Notes: generated by a model from the letters alone, not told the origin. A DNA stretch of 64,000 bases from Mesorhizobium ventifaucium (GCF_935822925.1 NZ_CAKXZS010000003.1:310731-374730), one strand, 5' to 3'. Shown: positions 44,978 to 54,781, numbered from the stretch's first letter. A program made the numbers and translations.

Positions 44978-45409
44978 AAATTGTGCTCACACGGCAAAAT
45001 GGTCCAGGCGGCATAGCAACTCGGCTGGCCGCTGTCACCCTTCCCCTATGCAATCGGCCCCATCCAATCGGCCCCCATGCAATCGGCGCATCTCCCAATG
45101 ATTTCCAGAAATATTCCGCTGCCTGTCGGCCCGAAGCGGGGTCATCCGTCCTTGGGTCAAAGATTTCCATGAACCGAACGCAGCGCTGAAGCGACCAACG
45201 CTCAGGCAGGGAACTATTGGCTGAACGACCATGAAGACGGCATCGACATTTCTCCAGATCCTCGCGCTCAGCGCCTGTTTCGCGGCGCAGGCTCATGGCA
45301 CGTTCGCGATGCCTGGCGTTAGACAAGCGCTGCGGACAATGGCTGGCTCCAGCGGCCAAGGCGTATTGCCAATCAGCGCTTCAGTCGAAATCGCAAATAG
45401 CCTCTGGAG
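44978..45409. other. Gap between glyQ and glyS
   Basis: These 432 bases hold no safe gene. A direct repeat lies at 45048-45090. On the plus strand, ATG 45231 opens a 60-codon frame (to 45413) whose first 22 residues look like a signal peptide (FLQILALSACFAAQAHG), but it has no ribosome binding site and overlaps the end of glyQ. A second frame (from 45295) reads LDKRCGQWLAPAAKAYC, so this may be the decayed end of a small Cys-containing secreted protein. Confidence 0.4.
45048..45090 (+). repeat. Three short direct repeats
   Basis: The unit ATGCAATCGGCCC appears with small changes three times: 45048-45060, then ATCCAATCGGCCCC at about 45062-45075, and ATGCAATCGGCGC at 45077-45089. The spacing is about 14 to 15 bases. 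No function is evident. Confidence 0.6.
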
Positions 45410-46354
45410 CTAAGCCGCCAGCCCGCCCGCCTGCGTCAGCAGAAACGCCTCGCCGCAGGCTTTCGCCAGGTTACGCACCCGCAAGATGTAGCTCTGCCGC
45501 TCAGTGACTGAAATCACGCCACGCGCGTCGAGCAGGTTGAAGACGTGGCTGGCCTTGATGCACTGGTCGTAGGCGGGAAACACCATCCGGTGCATCGCCA
45601 GATTGTCGTTTGAAGCTGGCGCGCCGGCGTCGAGCAGCGCCTTGCACTCGGCTTCGGCGTCCTCGAAATGCCGAAGCAGCATCGTGGTGTTGGCGAACTC
45701 GAAATTGTGCCGTGAATATTCCTGCTCGGCTTGCAGGAAGACTTCGCCATAGGTCACCTTGTCGGCGCCCTCGCGGCCGTTGAAGTTGAGGTCGTAGACA
45801 TTGTCAACGCCCTGCACATACATGGCCAGCCGCTCCAGCCCGTAGGTGAGCTCGCCCGCCACCGGCGCGCATTCAATGCCGCAGACCTGCTGGAAATAGG
45901 TGAACTGCGACACTTCCATGCCGTCGCACCAGCACTCCCAGCCCAGCCCCCAGGCGCCGAGAGTCGGGCTTTCCCAGTCGTCCTCGACGAAGCGGATGTC
46001 ATGCAGAAGCGGATCGACGCCGATGGCCGCCAGCGAGCCGAGATAAAGCTCCTGCAGATTAGGCGGGTTGGGCTTCAGGATCACCTGATACTGGTAATAG
46101 TGCTGCAGCCGGTTCGGATTCTCGCCGTAGCGCCCGTCCTTGGGCCGGCGCGAAGGCTGCACATAGGCCGCGTTCCAGCGCTTTGGCCCGAGCGCGCGCA
46201 GCGTCGTCGCCGGATGGAACGTGCCGGCGCCGACTTCCATGTCATAGGGCTGGAGAACGACGCAGCCATAGTCCGCCCAGTAATTATGCAAAGTCAGGAT
46301 CAGCCCCTGGAACGAGCGGCTGGGATGCATATGGGCTGGGATGTCAATGGTCAC
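45410..46354 (-). CDS. glyQ: Glycine-tRNA ligase alpha subunit
   Basis: The 314-residue class II synthetase subunit holds the glycine adenylation site. It starts with [27 protein letters not shown]; later motifs are [50 protein letters not shown] and [23 protein letters not shown] (each seen in sections across residues 35-165). GTG 46354 is the likely start, giving the usual rhizobial opening; ATG 46330 is the alternative. The long open frame upstream of it is antisense to a relic region and is not protein. glyS follows downstream after a 432-base gap. Confidence 0.95.
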   Translation of the reverse strand: MTIDIPAHMHPSRSFQGLILTLHNYWADYGCVVLQPYDMEVGAGTFHPATTLRALGPKRWNAAYVQPSRRPKDGRYGENPNRLQHYYQYQVILKPNPPNLQELYLGSLAAIGVDPLLHDIRFVEDDWESPTLGAWGLGWECWCDGMEVSQFTYFQQVCGIECAPVAGELTYGLERLAMYVQGVDNVYDLNFNGREGADKVTYGEVFLQAEQEYSRHNFEFANTTMLLRHFEDAEAECKALLDAGAPASNDNLAMHRMVFPAYDQCIKASHVFNLLDARGVISVTERQSYILRVRNLAKACGEAFLLTQAGGLAA

Positions 46355-46544
46355 GGCGGCCTCGACGGGAAAGGCGGGGATGCGGCCCTCCCTAGAGCGC
46401 CCACCGGCAAGCGTCAAGGCAAGGGGCCGGCCGCAGCCAGGGCAATCGGGTGAGTTAACGCGTGACATACGGCGCACGAGCTGAATCTGCGGGTCCCCAA
46501 TTGATTCGGTAGGGAGATTCGGGGAATGGCTGCAGCGGACGAGG

Positions 46545-46665
46545 CGATCATTTTGCTGATTTGCCGGATCCACGGCAATGTAAAGGTCATTTATCCGCTG
46601 GACGAAATCCTGCTGCTCTCCTTGCTTGCGGTTGTGGCCGGGGCCGAAACCTTCACGGCAAACCT
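46545..46665 (+). mobile_element. Fragment of an ISAs1-type transposase N-terminus
   Basis: In two frames the sequence reads LPDPRQCK and then [20 protein letters not shown] with AETFT after it. This is the N-terminal pattern of ISAs1/H-repeat transposases, shifted by one base between the halves. Nothing of the DDE catalytic domain follows; the frame passes directly into an NmrA-type remnant. I see no terminal inverted repeats. It is a dead trace of an insertion. Confidence 0.65.
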
Positions 46666-46689
46666 GGGCTGGCTCTTCATTGATCTGGA

Positions 46690-47084
46690 CGTACGTTGCA
46701 TTCACATGGGCGACATCACCGAACTCGGCGACATCGTGGCCGGTGCATTCGGACACCCGGATGAGGCAGGAAACGGCGAGCATCTGCCTTTGGTCGGTGA
46801 TTTCATGTGCTTCAACGAAATCACCGAAACGTTGAATCGACAGGGACATAAGATTTCATTCAAACAAGTCCCCAAGGACGTCTTCGCTACGCTCTTTCCC
46901 GGGGCCGCCGAGGTGGCAGAGACGTTTAGCTACTTCGAAGCTCATACGTACCTGGTTCGAATTCGTTCGACGAAATTGCGCTCGCAAACAAAATAGCAGG
47001 CAGGCAGCGAGCAGGTTCGCGATGTGGGCTCAAGTGAATTTCCCGGCCCAAAAGACGGACGCCGAGAGCGGCGTGGCGGCCTGA
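46690..47084 (+). pseudogene. Remnant of an NmrA-type NAD(P)-binding protein
   Basis: The reading [20 protein letters not shown], then [20 protein letters not shown] and VPKDVFATLFPGAAEVAETF matches the C-terminal half of NmrA-family sugar-epimerase-like proteins. After AHTYL the frame breaks: DEIALANKIAGRQ continues in a second frame, and RFAMWAQVNFPAQK in a third, up to TGA 47084. The N-terminal Rossmann half is missing and replaced by the transposase fragment. It cannot give a working protein. Confidence 0.7.
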
Positions 47085-47208
47085 TCGTGGCCCTTCCTGG
47101 GAGCCAGAGATGAGAGCGCCCAGCGATCAGTCCCGCGCCTCAGCCGTTCGGCGGCTCATGTGTGGTATCATTCGGCAAGGCGTCCAGCACCCTCGAGGAG
47201 ACAAAGTC

Positions 47209-49068
47209 ATGGATTCCCAAGGGATGGCTCAGATGTCCTCCGTCGATTCTCTTGCAGCGAGTTTATTGTCGGCAACATTGATGTTCGATCGGGCGTCGTT
47301 GCTGGCGCTCGAGGCTTTAGCTGCCGAATCCGACCGTCGGGTCCTGAGACGCGGTGAGGTTCTGGTTCGCGAAGGCGATGCGTCGGACAGGTTTTTCATC
47401 GTGCTGTCTGGACGCTTTACGGTACACAAAGGAGATTCGACTGGCTTGGTCGCCGAGATCGCACAGGGTGAACTCATCGGTGAAATCGGTTTCTTCGCGG
47501 GACTACCCCGCACGGCCACTGTCCTTGCAGCGCGCGATTCGATCGTCCTTGAAATCGGTCGCAATCATTTCGAGAAGGCTGCCGAGACATTGCCGAGCCT
47601 GAGAGAGGCGGTCACAGTATTTCTGGCGCGCCGGTTTGCCACCCAATCTCCGAGTTCGTCGCGTCTCAAGGAACCTGCCAAGATCCGAACGCTTGCGATC
47701 ATTGCAGCCGGCGGAAGTCGCATCTCACCGGTGCTCATCCAGCACCTGCGGCAAGCGTTCGACGCGGCCACGCGCGCTCGGTTCGTTTCCCGGCTTGACA
47801 TCCAAGCGAAATTCCCAGGTCTTCCAATCGATGACCAGCCGATCCTTAACTGGTTGAACGAACTGGAGGCGGAAGCCCAATTCATCGTCTATGTTGCCGA
47901 TGAGGAACCTAATGAATGGACCCAAGTCTGCATTCGCCAGGCCGATACCGTCCTGTTGCTGGCCAACGCGTCCTGCTCGCCTCGCCTGAACCCGTCTGAG
48001 CAACTGACGCTATCGGTCCATCCGCCATCGACCAGTCGGCTTGTCCTAATTCACGACAATCGCTCGGCTGCGGTCTCCGGTACCTCTGCATGGCTCGATG
48101 AGCGACCCTATGTTGACCAGCATCATCATGTTGCGCTGGACGACAGGTCTGATTTCCAGCGCCTGGTCCGATTTATTTCGGGCAAGGCATTGGGCTTCGT
48201 GGCGGCAGGGGGTGGGTCCCTCGGCAGCGCTCATTTAGGCGTCTACAAGGCTTTCGTTGAGGCGGGCGCTTGCTTCGACTATCTCGGCGGGACAAGTTCC
48301 GGAGCGGCGATGATGGCCGGCTTCGCAAGAGGCTTGGATGCCGACCAGATCGACCGAGGCACCCACAACATATTTATCAAGAGCCGGGCGTTTCGCCGTC
48401 CCACCTTGCCGCATTTCGCGCTTCTGGATCACAAAGCGTTTGATCGGGCCCTTCGGCTGGAATACGGCGACGTTCTGATCGAGGATCTTTGGCTTCCGTT
48501 CTTTGCGCTTTCGACCAATCTGAGCAGCCGTCAGCCCCATGTCCACCGTCGTGGAAAGCTCTGGCACGCCGTTCGGGCGTCCGGCTCCATCCCGGGCGTC
48601 CTGCCGCCGTTCTTTACAGATAACGGCGATATGCTGGTGGACGGCGCTATCATGAACAATTTGCCGCTGGAGCAGATGACGGAGCTCAAGACCGGACCCA
48701 ATGTCATCGTTACCTTCGGGTCGAGTGCACCGCAGAAATACGACATAGACTATAACCGCATCCCCGGAGCTTCCGAACTGGCATTGGCCTTGCTGAACCC
48801 TTTCGGTCGTGCCCGCTTGCCTCGGGTTCCCAGCATGCTTCAGGTCATTGCCTCGAGCATGCTGGCACACCGGCCGCAGGACATTGCCGTCGGCGAAGAG
48901 GATATCCTGGTCTGTCCGGAGGTTCCGAACACGATCAGCTTCATGGATTGGAGTCGGCATTCCGAGTTGTTTTCGGATGCCTACGACCGGACGACCCGAT
49001 GGATCGAGGAACATCTCCGCCAGAACGACTCAGGGCTCCGAGCGGTGCTCGGCACCGCGCACGATTAG
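47209..49068 (+). CDS. Patatin-like phospholipase with N-terminal cyclic-nucleotide-binding domain
   Basis: The 619-residue protein resembles the NTE/YchK-type lysophospholipases. Residues 25-140 form a cyclic-nucleotide-binding beta roll: GEVLVREGDASDRFFIVLSG near 52-71 and GELIGEIGFFAGLPRTATV near 86-104. A middle part (150-310) resembles the linker domain of NTE proteins. The patatin domain has the oxyanion loop GGGSLGSAHLG near 338-348, the nucleophile in GGTSSGA near 363-369 and the Asp in DGAIMNN near 480. The usual Arg of the oxyanion loop (GGGxRG) is Leu. GAGGAG precedes ATG 47209. It would be a regulated, possibly membrane-lipid, esterase. Confidence 0.9.
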   Translation: MDSQGMAQMSSVDSLAASLLSATLMFDRASLLALEALAAESDRRVLRRGEVLVREGDASDRFFIVLSGRFTVHKGDSTGLVAEIAQGELIGEIGFFAGLPRTATVLAARDSIVLEIGRNHFEKAAETLPSLREAVTVFLARRFATQSPSSSRLKEPAKIRTLAIIAAGGSRISPVLIQHLRQAFDAATRARFVSRLDIQAKFPGLPIDDQPILNWLNELEAEAQFIVYVADEEPNEWTQVCIRQADTVLLLANASCSPRLNPSEQLTLSVHPPSTSRLVLIHDNRSAAVSGTSAWLDERPYVDQHHHVALDDRSDFQRLVRFISGKALGFVAAGGGSLGSAHLGVYKAFVEAGACFDYLGGTSSGAAMMAGFARGLDADQIDRGTHNIFIKSRAFRRPTLPHFALLDHKAFDRALRLEYGDVLIEDLWLPFFALSTNLSSRQPHVHRRGKLWHAVRASGSIPGVLPPFFTDNGDMLVDGAIMNNLPLEQMTELKTGPNVIVTFGSSAPQKYDIDYNRIPGASELALALLNPFGRARLPRVPSMLQVIASSMLAHRPQDIAVGEEDILVCPEVPNTISFMDWSRHSELFSDAYDRTTRWIEEHLRQNDSGLRAVLGTAHD

Positions 49069-49135
49069 CATGGCTTATAGTCCAGACCCTTAGCGGCAGC
49101 TGCGACGAGCCCCGCATAATCGAATTCAGAAGTAT

Positions 49136-50911
49136 TCAACCCTTGGGCGCAGTCGCCGGACCGGGCTTGACCTTCGGGGTTTCCTGCGCCGTGTTGGATT
49201 CGATCGGCGGCAGGCCCTTCAGCAGTTTCTGCTGCAAGGCGGCGAGCACGCCGGGATCCGGCCTCAGGTCGCGGGCCTGGTTCCACTGGAAGGTGGCTTC
49301 CAATTTGCGGCCGACCCGCCAATAGGCATCGCCGAGGTGATCGTTGAGCACTGGATCTTCCGGCTTCAACGAAACGGCACGTTCCAATTCGCGCACCGCA
49401 TCGTCGAACCGGCCAAGGCGGAAATAGGCCCAGCCCAGCGAATCGACGATGTAGCCGTCGCTTGGCCTGAGATCGACGGCCTTCTGGATCATCTCAAGGC
49501 CTTCGCTGAGGTTGATGTTCATGTCCACCCAGGAATAGCCAAGATAGTTCAGAACCTGCGGCTGGTCGGGGAACAGTTCCAGCGCCTTGCGGAAATTCGG
49601 CTCGGCCTTCGGCCACTCCTTCAGTCGCTCATAGGCGATGCCGCGCTGGTAGAAAATGTTCCAGTCGGTGCGGGTCGGGGCCTTCAACATCGCCACCGCC
49701 CTGTCGTAGAGATCGGCCGCGGAGCGGAAATCCTCCTTCGAGGCATAGACGCCACCGAGCGCCTGATAGGCGCGCATGTCGTCGGGACGCGCTTCGACGA
49801 GTGCCTTGAGATGGGCGATGGCCTCGTCATAGCGGTCGAGATCGGCAAGGTTGAGGCCGAGCTGCAGTTCCGACAGCGTCTTCAGCGGCGAACTGGCCGG
49901 GATGCGGCGATAGAAGGCGATGGCGCCCTCGCCGTCCTTCAACTGCTCCGAAACGGCGGCGAGCTGGACGAGGGCCGCGTCGCTGTCGGGCCTCAGTGCC
50001 AGGGCGTATTGCAGATAGAGGCGGACGAACGGCTCGCCGCCGCCGCGATTGAGCGCGGTGGCGAGATTGAGCAGGATTTCCGAGGCGCCGTCGGACGGGC
50101 CGGCAACGAAGGGCTCGATCTTCTCGCCCTTGGTGATCCTGTCGCGGAGCGCTGATATCTCGACCTTGCCGGGTGCAAATGCCTCGGCCTGATCGAGCAC
50201 GGACAGCGCCTTGTCCTTGTCGCCCTTGCGGGCAAGGAAGGAGGCATAGGCCTGCGCATTGCGCATCCAGGTTTCGGGCGCGGCGGCGCCGGTCGCGGTG
50301 TCCTGCAAGGTGGCGGCGTAGATCGCATCCGCCTTTTCGGGCAGGCCCGAGGCATCGGCGATAAGCGCGCGATGGAAGGATTTGAAGAGGCCGAACCAGT
50401 CCGGGCCCTGCAGCTTGTCGATGGAGCCCATGGCCTCGCCGGGGTCGCCGGCGCCCTGCTTGGCCCAGCCGGTCATGACGCCGGAGATCAGCCGGTCGAG
50501 ATCCGATTCGAGCGAAAGCTTGAGCCAATATTCGGCCTTGGAAAAGTCCTTCTTGTGAAAGGAGCCGACGGCTAGCGCCAGGCGCGAGAACCGCTCGACG
50601 TCGGGAACCGTCTTGAGCTTGTCGGCATAGACCAGGGATTCTTCGAATCGCCCTTGCGCGATCAGCGACAGCATCAGGCTTTGCTGCAACGAGGTATCAC
50701 CGGGAGCGAAGGCGAGCGCCTGCTTGTAGTAGGCGATGGCGCTGTCGAGATCATTGTCGCCTTCGGCGACCCGTGCGGCAAGATAGGCTCCCGAGAACGA
50801 CGTGATATTGACTGGCTCGGTGGTCTCCTTGGCATAGGCAGGCAGACCGGAGACCGCCATGCCCGTCACAATTGCCAGCCCTGTCAGCCAGCGCGCACAT
50901 CCTTGCCGCAT
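49136..50911 (-). CDS. Secreted or periplasmic TPR-repeat protein
   Basis: The 591-residue protein has a Sec signal (MRQGCARWLTGLAIVTGMAV, cleavage near AYA 27). About ten tetratricopeptide repeats follow, most clear in the second half (for example LGYSWVDMNINLSEGLEMIQ and LGWAYFRLGRFDDAVRELER). Such proteins act as protein-protein scaffolds; in rhizobia they often sit in outer-membrane or exopolysaccharide systems. No catalytic domain is seen. ATG 50911, with AAAGGG five bases upstream, is chosen over the first ATG (50935). Confidence 0.88.
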   Translation of the reverse strand: MRQGCARWLTGLAIVTGMAVSGLPAYAKETTEPVNITSFSGAYLAARVAEGDNDLDSAIAYYKQALAFAPGDTSLQQSLMLSLIAQGRFEESLVYADKLKTVPDVERFSRLALAVGSFHKKDFSKAEYWLKLSLESDLDRLISGVMTGWAKQGAGDPGEAMGSIDKLQGPDWFGLFKSFHRALIADASGLPEKADAIYAATLQDTATGAAAPETWMRNAQAYASFLARKGDKDKALSVLDQAEAFAPGKVEISALRDRITKGEKIEPFVAGPSDGASEILLNLATALNRGGGEPFVRLYLQYALALRPDSDAALVQLAAVSEQLKDGEGAIAFYRRIPASSPLKTLSELQLGLNLADLDRYDEAIAHLKALVEARPDDMRAYQALGGVYASKEDFRSAADLYDRAVAMLKAPTRTDWNIFYQRGIAYERLKEWPKAEPNFRKALELFPDQPQVLNYLGYSWVDMNINLSEGLEMIQKAVDLRPSDGYIVDSLGWAYFRLGRFDDAVRELERAVSLKPEDPVLNDHLGDAYWRVGRKLEATFQWNQARDLRPDPGVLAALQQKLLKGLPPIESNTAQETPKVKPGPATAPKG

Positions 50912-51187
50912 CGTATCCCTTTCAGTCGAAGCCATGCCCGCGTCAGCGGGATCGCCGTTGACTCGATCTTTCCAGGCAAAGCATGGCCTTTTTGGGGTGA
51001 CGCTTCAACCCGGCCCGAATTCACAATCGGGTAATGCTATCAAAAACCACGCGGGAAGGCGCCCAGCTGCGACCGTCGACCGCGCTTTGCCGGCCAGGCG
51101 GGCTGCCGGCCCGTCCCGCTGCAGCACCGGCGCCGCGATGCCGTAAGCGATCCGTAAGCGGCGGGCGGCGAAAGTTTCCGCAGCGGA

Positions 51188-52339
51188 ATGATGCGTGGAA
51201 CCGTGCAGATGGATGCCGTTGCTTCGCCCAGGAAGATGCCGATGCTGGATATGCCGCAGGACCAGCAGGCCTTCGCCATTGTCGATCTTATCTACGAAGC
51301 GGCGTTCGCGGCCGAGCTGTGGCCGGAGGTATTGGCCGCGGCAAGCGCGATCTCCCGCTCGGCAAACGGCGCGATCTTTGTAGTCAGCGATCATTCGCCG
51401 GTCCGCGCCATCACCGAAACGCATGTCCAGCCCTTGCTCGATGAGTTCATGAAGGGGGAGACTTGGCGGTTTTCCGATAGCGTGAGGCGCATGTGCGCCA
51501 CGCAGCCAGCAAGCTTCGTGCGGGTCGATAATTTCATCACCTGCGAGGAGATCGAGCGCGAGCCCGTTCGCAAAAGTGCCACCGCGTTTGGCATCGGGCC
51601 GCATCTATCCACAGCCATCCCCATGCCTGGCGGCGAACTTGTCCTTTTTGTCTTCCAGCGCTGGCTGAAGGACGGGAGTTATGACCAGGCCGCAATCGAT
51701 CTGTTGAACGGACTGCGTCCGCACCTCGCACGGGCCAGCCTTGTCGCCGGGCGCCTGGGTCTGGAACGGGTAAGGACCGCCGTATCCATTCTCGGCGAAA
51801 TCGGGCTGCCAGCTGCAATCATGAGTGGATCGGGCCGCGCGCTGACGGCCAATCCCTCTTTCGAAGACATGGCCGATGTCTTCCTTCCCACAGCTCATGG
51901 CGGCATGGCGATTGCCGATCAAACTGCAAACGCGCTTTTCCAGCGGGCCATCGCACAGAACCGGGACCGCGTCGTGCGGTCCATCCCCGTTGCGGCCACC
52001 AAGGGGCGGCCCGCGCTGGTCGTTCAACTGTTGCCGCTGCGCCGCGCCGCGCACGATATCTTTTCGGGTGCGGATGTACTCGTTGTCGCAACCACGGTCG
52101 GTACCGGCGCCACTGTTCCGTCGCCCAATGTCCTTTCAGGCCTGTTCGACCTGACGCCGGCGGAAGCCCGGCTCGCCGTCGAACTGGCCTCCGGCCATTC
52201 GGTGCAGGAGGCGGCCATGGAAATCGGCATCGCCGTCAAATCGGCGCGCACCTACCTCGAGCGGATCTTCCGGAAAACCGAAACCAGCCGTCAGAGCGAG
52301 CTCGTGGCGCTGCTGAAGAGCGCGTGGTCATTTTCATGA
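51188..52339 (+). CDS. LuxR-type helix-turn-helix regulator
   Basis: The 383-residue protein ends in a LuxR/GerE HTH: FDLTPAEARLAVELASG near 322-338, then ESAMEIGIAVKSARTYLERIF-like residues (AAMEIGIAVKSARTYL) and KTETSRQSELVALL. The N-terminal 300 residues form a PAS/GAF-like alpha-beta sensor region without clear ligand motifs (SILGEIGLPAAIMSGSGRAL looks like a PAS start near 202). The HTH has the same build as the orphan HTH remnant at 27.6 kb. The target genes are unknown; ispB follows convergently. Confidence 0.87.
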   Translation: MMRGTVQMDAVASPRKMPMLDMPQDQQAFAIVDLIYEAAFAAELWPEVLAAASAISRSANGAIFVVSDHSPVRAITETHVQPLLDEFMKGETWRFSDSVRRMCATQPASFVRVDNFITCEEIEREPVRKSATAFGIGPHLSTAIPMPGGELVLFVFQRWLKDGSYDQAAIDLLNGLRPHLARASLVAGRLGLERVRTAVSILGEIGLPAAIMSGSGRALTANPSFEDMADVFLPTAHGGMAIADQTANALFQRAIAQNRDRVVRSIPVAATKGRPALVVQLLPLRRAAHDIFSGADVLVVATTVGTGATVPSPNVLSGLFDLTPAEARLAVELASGHSVQEAAMEIGIAVKSARTYLERIFRKTETSRQSELVALLKSAWSFS

Positions 52340-52492
52340 CTTCGACAGTTTGCCGGGCGCGCTGGCAGTCACGGAGCCCTGCCCTACTTGCTGACCATGC
52401 TGCTGCGGAACGTGGATGATTTCACCGCCGCAATTTCGGGAAGACCAAAATCACGGGCCGGCGCGTTACCGGCCAAATGTCGGCGATGTCTT

Positions 52493-53509
52493 TCAGTTCA
52501 CCCGGCTGATGCAGAAATCGATGACGTCGATCAGCGCCGATTTCTGCGGCGTCGCTTCAAGCGGCGCCAGCGCGTCGCGGGCGATCTCGCCGAAATGGCC
52601 GGCGCGCCCGATGGTGTCGGCGATAGCGCCGTGGCGGGTCATCAATCCGATCGCCTTTTCCAGCCCCGCGTCATCGGTGACATTGTCCTCGATGGCGCGC
52701 TTCCAGAAGGTGCGTTCGGCCTTGGTGCCGCGCCGGTAGGCGAGGATCACCGGCAGCGTCACCTTGCCTTCGCGAAAGTCGTCGCCGACATTCTTGCCGA
52801 GATCCTTGCTGGTGCCGCCATAGTCCAGTGCATCGTCGATCAGCTGGAAGGCAAGGCCGAGATTCATGCCATAGGAGCGCAACGCCGCGCGATCGTTTCG
52901 CGTCGCCTGGGCGATGACCGGACCGACCTCGGCGGCGGCCGAGAACAGGGCAGCGGTCTTGGCCTTGATCACCGCGAAATGCTCATCCTCCGTGGTTTCG
53001 AGGTTCTTGGCGGCCGCGAGCTGCATCACCTCGCCCTCGGCAATGATCGAGGCGGCGCTGGACAGGATGTCGAGCGCTTCCAGCGAACCGACATCGACCA
53101 TCATGCGGAAAGCCTGCCCAAGCAGGAAATCGCCGACCAGCACACTCGCCTGGTTGCCCCAGATCATGCGGGCGGTCTTCTTGCCGCGCCGCATGCCGCT
53201 CTCGTCGACGACATCGTCGTGGAGGAGCGTGGCAGTGTGCATGAACTCGACTGATGTGGCGAGCTTGACATGGCCCTCGCCGGAATAGCCGAACATCTGC
53301 GCTGAGGCGAGCGTCAGCATCGGCCTCAGCCGCTTGCCACCCGAAGAGATCAGGTGGTTGGCAATCTCCGGGATCATCTCGACGTCGGAACCGGCCTTCG
53401 ACAAGATCAATTTGTTGACGCGCCCCATATCGGCCGAAGTCAGGTCGATGAGATCCTTAATGGAGGCGGCTTCCCGCTTCCCGTTTTCGATGTTGAGAAC
53501 GACACCCAC
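52493..53509 (-). CDS. ispB: Polyprenyl (octaprenyl or decaprenyl) diphosphate synthase
   Basis: The 338-residue trans-prenyltransferase builds the long ubiquinone side chain. Its two Asp-rich motifs are LLHDDVVDESGMRRGKKTAR near 93-112 and LIDDALDYGG near 226-235. SSGGKRLRPMLTLASAQ near 50-66 is the substrate-binding region. GTG 53509 is the start, with GGGAG seven bases upstream; it gives the family opening GVVLNIENG. It would supply UbiA (37.5 kb). It is divergent from the DUF2007 gene. Confidence 0.94.
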   Translation of the reverse strand: MGVVLNIENGKREAASIKDLIDLTSADMGRVNKLILSKAGSDVEMIPEIANHLISSGGKRLRPMLTLASAQMFGYSGEGHVKLATSVEFMHTATLLHDDVVDESGMRRGKKTARMIWGNQASVLVGDFLLGQAFRMMVDVGSLEALDILSSAASIIAEGEVMQLAAAKNLETTEDEHFAVIKAKTAALFSAAAEVGPVIAQATRNDRAALRSYGMNLGLAFQLIDDALDYGGTSKDLGKNVGDDFREGKVTLPVILAYRRGTKAERTFWKRAIEDNVTDDAGLEKAIGLMTRHGAIADTIGRAGHFGEIARDALAPLEATPQKSALIDVIDFCISRVN

Positions 53510-53671
53510 GACAAACTCCCGTCTTATGTCACGCGCACGACGGCACCCCGATACCGCGGCAGACTCTAGGGCGCTACCCACAGGCACGGCAAGAGGCGAT
53601 TTGGCGCGGTCGAGGTGGCGACGGAAGCCACCCACGTTTACATAGACGCTACAACCTGCGAGTTTCTGCCT

Positions 53672-53896
53672 ATGATAGAGCTTATCCGTACCAACGACGC
53701 CGTGATCATCTCCTTTGTCGAATCGCTGATGCGCGATGCCGGCATCGGCTGTTTCGTCGCCGACCAGAACATGAGCGTACTCGACGGTTCGATCGGCATC
53801 CTGCCCAGGCGCATCATGGTCGAAGCCGACCAGGCCGATGCGGCGCGGCGCATCCTGACGGATGCCGGCATCGCCAACGAGATGCGCCAGAAGTAA
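53672..53896 (+). CDS. DUF2007-domain small protein (74 aa)
   Basis: The protein covers one putative prokaryotic signal-transducing domain: MIELIRTNDAVIISFVESLM at the start, GIGCFVADQNMSVLDGSIG near 24-42, ending with RRIMVEADQADAARRILTDA. This is the DUF2007 layout. Its role is unknown; it commonly accompanies the methyltransferase that follows. The stop and next start overlap (TAATG), so they are translated together. Confidence 0.9.
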   Translation: MIELIRTNDAVIISFVESLMRDAGIGCFVADQNMSVLDGSIGILPRRIMVEADQADAARRILTDAGIANEMRQK

Positions 53897-54696
53897 TGTC
53901 CGCGGCGCGCGCCACCGTTGTCCAGGACACGCCGGCGCATACGGTCGATGCTTTCCATCGCGGGCGGTTCTGGCTGGTGCAGCCGAAACAGGCAGGCCAT
54001 CGCGCCGGCATGGACGCCATGATGCTGGCAGCTGCCGTGCCGTCCTCCTTCGCCGGGCGCCTTGCCGATTTCGGCGCGGGTGCTGGCGCCGCAGGCCTGG
54101 CCGTGCTGTCGCGCTGTCCTGATGCCGAGGCCGTGCTCATCGAACGGTCTCCGGAAATGGCGGCCTTCGCCGCGACGACGCTTGCCCACCCCGGTAATGC
54201 GCATCTCAACGACCGCGCCTCGGTGCTCGCCGCCGACGTCGCGCTGTCGGGCCAGGCGCGCACCGCCACTGGGCTTGCCGACAATTCCTTCGATTTCGTC
54301 ATCATGAACCCGCCCTTCAACGCCGCCGAGGATCGCGCCACGCCCGACCCGCTCAGGAAGGCGGCGCATGTGATGGAGGACGGGCTGTTCGACAGCTGGA
54401 TCCGAAGCGCGGCTGCTGTGGTCAGGCCGCGCGGCGGTCTTGCCGTGATTGCCAGGCCCGATCAGCTCGGCGCCATCCTCGATGCGATATCGGGCCGCTT
54501 CGGCGACGCCGAGATGCTGGCCGTCCATCCCCGCCCCGAGGCAGCGGCGATCCGCATCGTCGTCAGGGCAATCCTCGGCGCACGCGGAAAACTGTCCATC
54601 CGCCCGCCGCTGATGCTGCACGCGCAATCCGGTGACGGCCCAACGGAGCGGACCGAGATGATCAACAACGGGATGGCTTCGCTGTTCGGCGACTGA
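53896..54696 (+). CDS. TrmN6-type methyltransferase
   Basis: The 266-residue Rossmann-fold enzyme has the SAM-binding LADFGAGAGAAGLAVLSR near 56-73 and the Asn-Pro-Pro-Phe motif FVIMNPPFNA near 134-143, which marks N6-adenine or N5-glutamine methylation. QAGHRAGMDAMMLAAAV near 32-48 matches the start of the tRNA1-Val (adenine37-N6) methyltransferase type. tRNA as substrate is likely but not shown. The gene starts on the last base of the DUF2007 gene. Confidence 0.88.
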   Translation: MSAARATVVQDTPAHTVDAFHRGRFWLVQPKQAGHRAGMDAMMLAAAVPSSFAGRLADFGAGAGAAGLAVLSRCPDAEAVLIERSPEMAAFAATTLAHPGNAHLNDRASVLAADVALSGQARTATGLADNSFDFVIMNPPFNAAEDRATPDPLRKAAHVMEDGLFDSWIRSAAAVVRPRGGLAVIARPDQLGAILDAISGRFGDAEMLAVHPRPEAAAIRIVVRAILGARGKLSIRPPLMLHAQSGDGPTERTEMINNGMASLFGD

Positions 54697-54781
54697 CCCT
54701 TTTTGGCCGGCCCGGCGTGGCGGCATTGCCATTGGCCGGCGAATCCCTACATGCCATCAAGCCAATTTGACCGGAGACCCC

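Noticed and set aside
45231..45413. A 60-codon secreted protein between glyQ and glyS
   Set aside because: It has a signal-like start but no ribosome binding site, overlaps glyQ and has no known relatives that I recognise; kept only as a note in the gap entry.
46355..46849. A longer GlyQ starting far upstream
   Set aside because: The added residues are antisense to the transposase/NmrA relic and match no GlyQ; GTG 46354 gives the normal N-terminus.
53615..53671. A 19-codon longer start of the DUF2007 protein
   Set aside because: The extra codons are unconserved; ATG 53672 gives the standard MIELIRTND start.
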